Shown here: positions 1-5,473 of the stretch, in pieces
Position numbering within the stretch: position 1 is the first letter of the stretch
Layout of the letters: each line of letters opens with the position of its first letter
Source of the DNA: an uncultured Litorivicinus sp.
Lineage (GTDB): Bacteria > Pseudomonadota > Gammaproteobacteria > Pseudomonadales > Litorivicinaceae
Direction: 5' to 3'
Length of the DNA: 5,473 nucleotides
Assembly: GCA_938091715.1 (NCBI GenBank)
Contig: CALKMT010000177.1
Location: 1 to 5,473, forward strand
Made by a program: the position numbers and the translations under genes
Notes under the pieces: generated by a model
What the model was told of the DNA's origin: nothing
The model's input: the letters and a program-made list of their open reading frames with translations, nothing else
The model's database searches: none

Positions 1-1080
1 GCCAAAGGACACCAGCAAGGTCACCGCGCTGGTCCCGCCGTAACTGACCAGCGGCAATGGGACACCGACGACCGGCAAGATGCCGCTAACCATTCCGATG
101 TTCACGAACACATACACGAAAATCGTCATCGTCAGCGCGCCCGCCAGCAATCGACCCCAGGTTTCCCCGGCTCGACTGGCCAGTACCAAACAACGACCAA
201 TCACAAACAGGTATAAGGACAACAGCAACACAACGCCAACCAGTCCTAACTCTTCGGCTAATACCGCGATGATAAAATCGGTGTGACTCTCGGGCAGAAA
301 GTCCAATTGGGCTTGGCTGCCGGCTTGCCACCCCTTGCCGAAAAAGCCCCCGGATCCAATCGCGGTTTTGGACTGAATGATGTTCCAGCCCGCCCCTAAT
401 GGGTCGGACTCAGGGTCCAAAAAGGTCAGCACCCGTTGCTGCTGATACTCACGCATGTTGATCCAGATCAGCGGTAGCGCGACCGCCCCGGCAGCTGCGG
501 CGCCCAGGATCCAACGCCAGCTGAGCCCGGCCAATAAAATAACAAACAGCCCCGAGGCGGCCACCAACAGCGATGTGCCCAGATCGGGCTGTTTGGCGAT
601 CATGGCCACTGGCACGGCGACCATGATTAGGGCCACCCAGACCACGGAAATTCGGATCGGCAGACGCTCGCGACTGATCCACAATGCCACCATCATGGGC
701 ACCAAAATCTTGACCAACTCACTGGGTTGAAAGCGCGGCAAGCCCGGCAGATCCAACCAGCGCTGGGCCCCCTTGGCCCCGGTGCCAAATAACAACACCA
801 GCACCAGCAGTAACAAACCAAAGGCATAGCCGATGGGCGTTAACAGGCGAATCCGGTGCGGGTGAAATTGGGCCACCACCACCATCAGAATTAGCCCAAC
901 GCCCAGGCGAATGGATTGAGCTATTACGCGATCCAAATCTTGGCCCGTGGCGCTGTAAAGCACATACAGGCCAAAGCCCATGATCGCCAACAATCCCGCC
1001 AGCAAAGGACCGTCCAGCCCCAACCAGCGGATTAGGCCCGGGGCTCGACGATAGCCGACCAGCGATTCGGGTTGGCTCAT
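1..1080 (-). CDS. rodA: Peptidoglycan glycosyltransferase RodA (SEDS family), 3' end cut by window
   Basis: RodA (MrdB) polymerises lipid II into glycan strands in the inner membrane. It is the partner of PBP2 in the elongasome that makes the side wall of rod-shaped cells. The 360 visible codons read without a stop to base 1. Against the roughly 370 residues usual for RodA, only about the last 10-20 residues are missing. Hydrophobic segments are visible near residues 24-42, 55-71, 83-99, 143-161, 168-186, 188-207, 271-295 and 310-333, as expected of a multi-span SEDS protein. Family signatures are RFQPSELVK (116-124, Glu121), KQPDLGTS (163-170), ESHTDFIIAVLAEELG (264-279) and PLVSYGGTS (343-351). 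By alignment with E. coli RodA from memory, Asp268 is the essential catalytic-region Asp (Asp262 there). The ATG overlaps the mrdA stop in an ATGA, and only a weak GAG about 10 nt upstream could serve as Shine-Dalgarno, so translation is probably coupled to mrdA. Identification is very secure; FtsW is excluded mainly by the PBP2 neighbour. Confidence 0.97.
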   Translation of the reverse strand, partial: MSQPESLVGYRRAPGLIRWLGLDGPLLAGLLAIMGFGLYVLYSATGQDLDRVIAQSIRLGVGLILMVVVAQFHPHRIRLLTPIGYAFGLLLLVLVLLFGTGAKGAQRWLDLPGLPRFQPSELVKILVPMMVALWISRERLPIRISVVWVALIMVAVPVAMIAKQPDLGTSLLVAASGLFVILLAGLSWRWILGAAAAGAVALPLIWINMREYQQQRVLTFLDPESDPLGAGWNIIQSKTAIGSGGFFGKGWQAGSQAQLDFLPESHTDFIIAVLAEELGLVGVVLLLSLYLFVIGRCLVLASRAGETWGRLLAGALTMTIFVYVFVNIGMVSGILPVVGVPLPLVSYGGTSAVTLLVSFG

Positions 1081-2951
1081 CGGGCGCTGACTCGAAGTTG
1101 GCCGGATTGCGGATCTAGCATGTAGGCATCCAAGACTTCTTTGGCCAACGGGGCAGCCGTGCTGGATCCACCACCGCCATTTTCAACAATCACAGCAATG
1201 GCCACCTCGGGCGCCTCTGCCGGGGCGAACCCGACGAACAAGGCATGGTCGCGGAAGCGTTCTTCAATCTCGTCGGCGTCGTAGTCCTCGTCCTCGCCGA
1301 GACCTCGTACCTGTGCGGTCCCTGTCTTGCCCGCAATCCGATACTGGGCATCCGCGCCTACCGCGCGGGCCGTACCCCGATTGCCGTGCATCACATCCAC
1401 CATGGCTTTGATGACCCGCTCCCAGTTACGCGGGTCCTTGTTGGGAATCTCGATTTGCAGCGGACGCTCAACCGTCGGCAGATCGCCCAGTGAGCTGGAA
1501 GCCACCATGCGAGGCTCGCGCCACAGGCCTTTGTTGGCAATCGCCGCAGTGCTGGCAGCCAATTGCAAAGGTGTTGTTAGCCAAAATCCTTGACCGATGC
1601 CGGAAATGACCGTTTCCCCCGGAAACCAAACGCCCCGGCCTTGCGATCGCTTCCACTCGCGACTGGGCAAAATTCCTGACGCGTCGCCCCATATGTCCAT
1701 ACCCAGCTCTCGGCCGAAGCCAAATTGCCCCAAGTACTCGGCCATGGAGTCGATTCCGGTCTTGACCGCCAAGTCATAAAACACAATGTCACAGGACTCG
1801 ATGATTCCATCAGCCAAACGAACATAACCATGTCCAGTGCGCAACCAATCCCGGTAGCGACGACCCTCGCCACCGAGTTGATAGAAGCCTGGGTCAAATT
1901 GACGCTGGTCCCAATTCACGGTTCCGGCTTCTAACCCCGACATCGCCAACAAGGGTTTGATGGTTGAACCCGGTGGGTACTGTCCTCGGATCGCTCGGTT
2001 GTACAGGGGGATTTGCGGGTCTTGGCGCAGCTCGCGATAGGCTGCGCTGGAGATCCCTGTAACAAAAGGATTGGGGTCGTAACTGGGCGCCGACACCATG
2101 GCCAAAATACCCCCGGTGCGGACATCCATCACCACCACACTGCCCCGGCGCCCGGCCAGCGCATCGGTCGCAGCCTTTTGCAATTCAACATCCAGGTACA
2201 GCGTCAGGTCTGCCCCCGGCACGGGATCGGTTTGGGTCAGCACCCGCATGACCCGGCCCCGGGCATTGGTCTCGACCTGACGCAAGCCGACCTGGCCATG
2301 CAGGTCGCTTTCGTAGAATCGCTCGACCCCTAACTTGCCGTGGTACTCGGTGGCCGCGTAATTTTTGCCATCGACCTTTTCCAGCTCGCTGACGTTTAAG
2401 CGGCCGACGTAGCCGATGGCATGGGTCAGTAAATCGCCATAGGGGTAGTAGCGCGCCAGGCGCGCCTCGATACGAACCCCGGGCAAGCGATAATTATCGA
2501 CGCTGATTGACGCGACTTCGGCTTCGCTTAACTTTGACCGCAAAGTCACACTTTGAAAGGGCCGGCGGCGCTGCTTAAGGCGTTTCTCGAAGCGCTCGAC
2601 CTGCTCGTCTGACAACTCGATCAGGCTGCGAACCACCTCGATGGTGCTATCGATGTCCTTGACCTGCTCGGGCACCACCACCAAGTCCTTGACCGGGCGG
2701 TTCAGCGCAATCAGACGCCCATCTCGGTCGTACAACAGGCCTCGGGGCGGCGCAACGGCTTCGTGCTGAACTCGGTTTTGAGTCGCCAGATCTTGATAGG
2801 TGTCGTGCTGTACGACCTGCAAATAGGCCATTCGAGCGAGCAGTCCCAGGGACAGCAGACAAATCACAACAAACCCAATGATCGCCCGGTGGATAAACAC
2901 CTGGCGCTCTTGTTGTCGGTTGTAAATCTGTCGTAAATCGGACTTAAACAC
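1077..2951 (-). CDS. mrdA: Penicillin-binding protein 2 (PBP2), elongasome D,D-transpeptidase
   Basis: PBP2 is the class B transpeptidase that cross-links peptidoglycan during cell elongation, working in the periplasm with RodA. The 624-residue product matches the family length. A short cytoplasmic N-terminus is followed by one membrane anchor (about 23-40). The pedestal region carries APPRGLLYDRDG (67-78), ARYYPYGDLLTHAIGYVG (166-183) and GKLGVERFYE (205-214). The transpeptidase domain (about 265-612) has all three penicilloyl-serine motifs: STIK with nucleophile Ser329 and Lys332, SCD at 386-388 in the SxN position, and KTGT at 542-545. Asp353, Asp368, His374 and Cys387 match the zinc ligands reported for Acinetobacter PBP2. 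An acidic loop (553-564) follows the KTG motif. The start is GTG at 2951-2949, 6 nt after the rlmH stop; an AGGGA lies 10 nt before it, inside the end of rlmH. The TGA overlaps the rodA ATG. The gene is intact and is the classic target of mecillinam-type beta-lactams. Confidence 0.98.
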   Translation of the reverse strand: MFKSDLRQIYNRQQERQVFIHRAIIGFVVICLLSLGLLARMAYLQVVQHDTYQDLATQNRVQHEAVAPPRGLLYDRDGRLIALNRPVKDLVVVPEQVKDIDSTIEVVRSLIELSDEQVERFEKRLKQRRRPFQSVTLRSKLSEAEVASISVDNYRLPGVRIEARLARYYPYGDLLTHAIGYVGRLNVSELEKVDGKNYAATEYHGKLGVERFYESDLHGQVGLRQVETNARGRVMRVLTQTDPVPGADLTLYLDVELQKAATDALAGRRGSVVVMDVRTGGILAMVSAPSYDPNPFVTGISSAAYRELRQDPQIPLYNRAIRGQYPPGSTIKPLLAMSGLEAGTVNWDQRQFDPGFYQLGGEGRRYRDWLRTGHGYVRLADGIIESCDIVFYDLAVKTGIDSMAEYLGQFGFGRELGMDIWGDASGILPSREWKRSQGRGVWFPGETVISGIGQGFWLTTPLQLAASTAAIANKGLWREPRMVASSSLGDLPTVERPLQIEIPNKDPRNWERVIKAMVDVMHGNRGTARAVGADAQYRIAGKTGTAQVRGLGEDEDYDADEIEERFRDHALFVGFAPAEAPEVAIAVIVENGGGGSSTAAPLAKEVLDAYMLDPQSGQLRVSAR

Positions 2952-2957
2952 GCCCTA

Positions 2958-3413
2958 TTAATCCCTATGGTACGGATGTCCCGCCTGTAACGATTGCACC
3001 CGGTATAACGCCTCGGCCAAAAACACCCGCACCAAGGCGTGCGGCAATGTTTGCTTGGACAAAGACAAGCGCGCATCTGCGCTGGATAAAAACTGGGGAT
3101 CCAAGCCGTCTGCGCCGCCAATAACAAAGGCCAAAGGACGGCCGTGGCGTTGCCATTTACTGACCGCTTCGGCCAGTGCTCGCGAGTTGTATTCCTGGCC
3201 GCCTTCGTCCAGCGCGACGACCCAGGCATTTTTGACCAGCTTTGTGCGAATCAGTTCCGACTCTTGTTGCTTGCGCTGCTCGGCGCTGGCGGACTTGCTC
3301 GGCGCCAAGACCTGGACCCGAAGGGCGGGTCGCAGGCGTTTTAGGTATTGGGCTTCGCCCTCTAGCACCCAGCTCGGGGGTTTATGCCCAACGCACAGGA
3401 GCTGGTTGTCCAT
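2958..3413 (-). CDS. rlmH: 23S rRNA (pseudouridine1915-N3)-methyltransferase RlmH
   Basis: RlmH is a SPOUT-class (trefoil-knot) methyltransferase. It uses S-adenosylmethionine to methylate N3 of pseudouridine 1915 in helix 69 of 23S rRNA, on assembled 70S ribosomes. The product is 151 residues, close to the usual 155. Knot and SAM-binding signatures are visible: FVIGGADGLDP (96-106), TLPHALVRVFLAEALYR (122-138) and the near-terminal HPYHR (146-150), which is typical of the family. The reading frame is open upstream to a further start at 3458, but that would add 15 residues lying inside rsfS. ATG at 3413 gives the standard N-terminus (MDNQLLCVGH) and forms a TAATG overlap of 1 nt with the rsfS stop, so I chose it. 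The only Shine-Dalgarno candidate is a weak GAG 5 nt upstream, which suggests coupling to rsfS. E. coli has the same neighbour order (ybeB-ybeA). Identification is secure. Confidence 0.97.
   Translation of the reverse strand: MDNQLLCVGHKPPSWVLEGEAQYLKRLRPALRVQVLAPSKSASAEQRKQQESELIRTKLVKNAWVVALDEGGQEYNSRALAEAVSKWQRHGRPLAFVIGGADGLDPQFLSSADARLSLSKQTLPHALVRVFLAEALYRVQSLQAGHPYHRD
2962..2966 (-). promoter_or_regulatory. Shine-Dalgarno of mrdA, inside the end of rlmH
   Basis: AGGGA on the minus strand lies 10 nt before the GTG of mrdA and spans the last two sense codons of rlmH. A second AGGG at 2956-2953 sits only 1 nt from the GTG and is too close to act. This site supports GTG at 2951 as the start and implies that ribosomes finishing rlmH pass over the mrdA initiation site. 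Confidence 0.6.
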
Positions 3414-3772
3414 TAAGACTCGGGCATATCCAGACTGTCGCCAGGACGACGCTCCCACAGGCGCTCCAGGTCATAGAACTGACGCGTCTCGGGCAGCATG
3501 CAGTGGACCACCACCGAACCCAGATCGACCAGCACCCACTCGCCACTGTCCTGACCTTCCATGCCCAGCGGCCGGTGGCCGTTCTTTTTCGATTCCTCGA
3601 CTACGTTTTCGGCCAACGACCGTACGTGCCGATTCGAGGTGCCCGATACAACCAGTAGGGTATCGGTCACCGAGGTTTGCTTGGAAACATCGATCTCGAT
3701 GATTTCGTTGCCTTTCATATCTTCTAGCGCTTCACGTGCCAGGGTGGCCAGTTCAGCCGTGTTCATCGACAT
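3413..3772 (-). CDS. rsfS: Ribosomal silencing factor RsfS (DUF143/YbeB family)
   Basis: RsfS binds ribosomal protein uL14 on the 50S subunit and blocks joining of the 30S subunit, lowering translation in stationary phase or starvation. The 119-residue product carries the whole family domain: DMKGNEIIEIDV (18-29), TDTLLVVSGTSNRHVRSLAE (36-55), and the acidic GMEGQDSGEWVLVDLGSVVVH segment (70-90) that in known homologues faces uL14. It is about 14 residues longer than E. coli RsfS, through a charged C-terminal tail. Two in-frame ATGs occur, at 3772 and 3766. I prefer 3772 because AAGGA at 3788-3784 is 11 nt away, against 17 nt for the second. The start lies 20 nt inside the 3' end of nadD in another frame, and the TAA overlaps the rlmH ATG by one base. 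Family assignment is secure. Confidence 0.96.
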   Translation of the reverse strand: MSMNTAELATLAREALEDMKGNEIIEIDVSKQTSVTDTLLVVSGTSNRHVRSLAENVVEESKKNGHRPLGMEGQDSGEWVLVDLGSVVVHCMLPETRQFYDLERLWERRPGDSLDMPES

Positions 3773-4370
3773 ATAAATGATTGTCCTTTATGTATTCTGC
3801 GATCGCGGGCGCGACCCAATGCTGCCAAGGCTGCCCGTTGTTTATTGCCTGTCTAACCCGACTGGAAGCCAGATCCATTTGCGTCATTTCTATTTCACAC
3901 CAATACCCCGCGGGGTGATCGGTGATATGCGCCAGCTCGCACTGGCGGTCAGTCCATTCGGCAGGTGGCGCGGGCCGACTGCCGGGGCGCGCTGCCACCA
4001 CCAATGAGGCGAAGTCTAACAAACGTTGCCAACGACCCCACTGCTGAATGCTATTAAAACTGTCCCCGCCCAAACACCAAATCAGCGGCTGATCAGGGTC
4101 GTCCCCACGCAACTGTTCCAGCGTATCCACGGTGTAACTGGCCCCCGCGCGTTGCATCTCGAGCAGACTTAGATCAAATCTGGGGTCGGGGTCTAGGATT
4201 TCCGACAACATGGCGATGCGGTGACCATCCGCTGAAGCGGCGCCCTTTAGGGGCGACTGATGGTTAGGCATCCAGGTAATCGGTTGGCCGAGCGCTTGGT
4301 GAAACGCCTGGGCAGCGGCCATGTGGGCCAAGGTCGGCGGATCAAAGGTACCGCCGTAAATGGCCTTCAA
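3753..4370 (-). CDS. nadD: Nicotinate-nucleotide adenylyltransferase NadD
   Basis: NadD transfers AMP from ATP to nicotinic acid mononucleotide, giving deamido-NAD, the shared step of de novo and salvage NAD synthesis in the cytoplasm. With the TTG start the product is 205 residues, close to the usual 210-215. The HIGH-type nucleotidyltransferase fold is marked by GGTFDPPTLAH (6-16), MPNHQSPLK (34-42), SYTVDTL (78-84), GGDSF (101-105) and ASSRVR (168-173, the ISSTxIR-like motif). The usual HxGH signature reads TLAH here. I chose TTG at 4370-4368 because it starts MKAIYGGTFDP, the normal distance to the motif. It also overlaps the proA stop as TTGA and has AGGGG (4386-4382) 11 nt upstream. The alternative GTG at 4403 adds 11 Gly-rich residues, and its nearest GAGGGG is 14 nt away. 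The 3' end overlaps rsfS by 20 nt. The function is well supported; the start is less certain. Confidence 0.95.
   Translation of the reverse strand: MKAIYGGTFDPPTLAHMAAAQAFHQALGQPITWMPNHQSPLKGAASADGHRIAMLSEILDPDPRFDLSLLEMQRAGASYTVDTLEQLRGDDPDQPLIWCLGGDSFNSIQQWGRWQRLLDFASLVVAARPGSRPAPPAEWTDRQCELAHITDHPAGYWCEIEMTQMDLASSRVRQAINNGQPWQHWVAPAIAEYIKDNHLYVDEHG
3784..3788 (-). promoter_or_regulatory. Shine-Dalgarno of rsfS, inside nadD
   Basis: AAGGA on the minus strand lies within the last codons of nadD, 11 nt before the ATG at 3772 and 17 nt before the next in-frame ATG at 3766. The spacing favours the upstream ATG. It is the clearest ribosome binding site among the junctions of the operon. Confidence 0.6.
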
Positions 4371-5473
4371 GAACGCGTCTGCCCCTGACCCCAAACCACC
4401 CACTTTTGGCTGGTCAGCCCCTCGAGCCCGACTGGCCCGCGGGCATGAATCTTGTCGGTGGAGATCCCGATTTCGGCGCCCAAACCGTACTCGAACCCGT
4501 CCGCAAACGCGGTCGATGCGTTGACCATGACACTGGCCGAGTCCACGTCGCGCTGAAATTGCCGCGCGGCGTCAATCGATGCGGTCACAATGGCGTCGGT
4601 ATGGCCGCTGCCGTATTGATTAATGTGATCAATCGCTTGATCCAAAGTTTCAACGACCCGGCAACTGAATATCGGCGCCAAGTACTCGGCGTAATAATCG
4701 TCCTCGGTCGCAGGTGCCGCCGTGGGGACAAAGTTTTGGGTCTGAGCACAGCCACGAATTTCAACCTCAAATGGCGCCATGGCAGCCGCGATCCGGGGCA
4801 AAACTTGGCCGGCGACTTGGGCGTCAACCAGCAAACTCTCGAGTGCATTGCACACACCGTAGCGACGGGTCTTGGCGTTGAGTACCAGCTCGACCGCCAT
4901 GTCCAAATCCGCGTCCGCCGCGATGTAGGTATGACAGTTACCGTCTAAGTGCTTGATCACCGGCACCTTGGCGTCGTTGGAAATCCGCTCGATCAGGCCG
5001 CGCCCACCCCGGGGCACGATGACGTCGACGTGCTCGGTGTCCTGAACCAGGTAAGTGACCGCCGCTCGATCGGTGGTGTTCAAAACCTGGACCGCATCCT
5101 GAGGCAAGCCGGCCGCGGCCAAACTGGAACGAACAAGCTCGGCGATGGCCAGATTCGAGTGCAGGGCTTCTTTGCCGCCGCGCAGAATCGTGGCGTTGCC
5201 AGACTTCAGGCACAGAATCGCCGCGTCTACCGTCACATTGGGACGGGACTCGTAAATGATGCCCACCACGCCAAGAGGCACGCGCATTTTGCCCAGATGA
5301 ATGCCCGAAGGCAGGTACTTGCCTTCGGCGGTCTGGCCCACCGGATCGGGCAATTCTGCCACCTGACGAACGCCCGTGGCCATGGCCTGCACGCCCGCCG
5401 ACCCGATCGATAAACGCTCCATCAGCGGCGCGTCTAAGTGCGCTTGGCGGCCGGCCTCTAGATCTTGCTCGTT
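4367..5473 (-). CDS. proA: Gamma-glutamyl phosphate reductase ProA, 5' end cut by window
   Basis: ProA reduces L-glutamate 5-phosphate with NADPH to glutamate 5-semialdehyde, the second step of proline synthesis, in the cytoplasm. The frame is open from base 5473 and gives 368 residues before TGA. Full-length family members have about 417, so roughly the first 50 are outside the window. The internal ATG at 5422 is not the start, because the 17 codons before it align with E. coli ProA. In the visible fragment, IIYESRPNVTVD is at 72-83, RGGKEA at 98-103, PRGGRGL at 154-160, the catalytic Cys208 in GVCNALE, and KIHARGPVGLE at 341-351 near the end. All are hallmarks of this aldehyde-dehydrogenase-fold enzyme. 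The glutamate kinase gene proB is not visible; in Pseudomonas-like genomes it sits with obgE instead. The proA stop overlaps the proposed nadD start by 4 nt (37 nt if nadD starts at GTG 4403). Identification is secure. Confidence 0.97.
   Translation of the reverse strand, partial: NEQDLEAGRQAHLDAPLMERLSIGSAGVQAMATGVRQVAELPDPVGQTAEGKYLPSGIHLGKMRVPLGVVGIIYESRPNVTVDAAILCLKSGNATILRGGKEALHSNLAIAELVRSSLAAAGLPQDAVQVLNTTDRAAVTYLVQDTEHVDVIVPRGGRGLIERISNDAKVPVIKHLDGNCHTYIAADADLDMAVELVLNAKTRRYGVCNALESLLVDAQVAGQVLPRIAAAMAPFEVEIRGCAQTQNFVPTAAPATEDDYYAEYLAPIFSCRVVETLDQAIDHINQYGSGHTDAIVTASIDAARQFQRDVDSASVMVNASTAFADGFEYGLGAEIGISTDKIHARGPVGLEGLTSQKWVVWGQGQTRS
4382..4386 (-). promoter_or_regulatory. Probable Shine-Dalgarno deciding the nadD TTG start
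   Basis: AGGGG on the minus strand lies inside the end of proA, 11 nt before the proposed TTG start of nadD at 4370. This is the same spacing as at rsfS. It supports the short form of NadD over the GTG at 4403, but the region is G-rich and the match could be chance. Confidence 0.4.

Noticed and set aside
1643..1650. GCGATCGC palindrome, also at 3799-3806, resembling the core of the cyanobacterial HIP1 repeat
   Set aside because: Two copies in 5.5 kb, both inside coding sequence, are too few to call a repeat family, and the gene content is gammaproteobacterial.
2958..3458. Longer RlmH form starting at 3458
   Set aside because: The extra 15 N-terminal residues are not part of the family and would lie within rsfS. 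The ATG at 3413 gives the conserved N-terminus and a TAATG junction.
3055..3702. Plus-strand 215-codon open frame opposite rlmH and rsfS
   Set aside because: It runs antisense across two conserved genes and their junction. The translation is rich in Arg, Pro and Ser, typical of a shadow frame, with no domain or plausible ribosome binding site.
4406..5413. Two long plus-strand open frames (4406-4948 and 4949-5413) opposite proA
   Set aside because: They lie antisense to a well-conserved proA, begin with non-ATG or unsupported starts, and their translations show no recognisable domain. Open antisense frames are common opposite GC-rich coding sequence.
4367..5422. proA starting at the internal ATG at 5422
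   Set aside because: The 17 codons upstream, up to the window edge, align with E. coli ProA, so the gene simply continues outside the window and is not truncated in the genome as far as can be seen.

Overview
The window is a tightly packed housekeeping operon of a gammaproteobacterium. Every gene I can support lies on the minus strand, so transcription runs from high to low coordinates. The order is proA (5' end cut by the window) > nadD > rsfS > rlmH > mrdA (PBP2) > rodA/mrdB (3' end cut). This is the arrangement known from Pseudomonas and related non-enteric gammaproteobacteria; in Escherichia coli the nadD-rsfS-rlmH-mrdA-mrdB part is kept but proA lies elsewhere. The moderately GC-rich composition and the protein sequences fit a Pseudomonas- or Oceanospirillales-like organism. 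I cannot name the genus from the sequence.

Region by region: 5473-4367 encodes most of gamma-glutamyl phosphate reductase (proline synthesis). 4370-3753 encodes nicotinate-nucleotide adenylyltransferase (NAD synthesis), with a probable TTG start overlapping the proA stop. 3772-3413 encodes the ribosomal silencing factor RsfS, and 3413-2958 the 23S rRNA pseudouridine methyltransferase RlmH; both act on the large ribosomal subunit. 2951-1077 encodes the elongasome transpeptidase PBP2, and 1080-1 encodes its glycosyltransferase partner RodA. The two work as one complex in lateral-wall peptidoglycan synthesis. Consecutive genes overlap (4, 20, 1 and 4 nt) or are 6 nt apart, so there is no intergenic space for an internal terminator or a stand-alone promoter, and translational coupling is likely at several junctions.

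I found no RNA gene, mobile element, CRISPR array, repeat family or plus-strand gene that I can support. The window is ordinary core genome and I see no undescribed system in it. The points worth a second look are a deviant nucleotidyltransferase signature in NadD (TLAH where HxGH is usual), the unusual nadD start, a complete predicted zinc site in PBP2, and an acidic loop after the PBP2 KTG motif.
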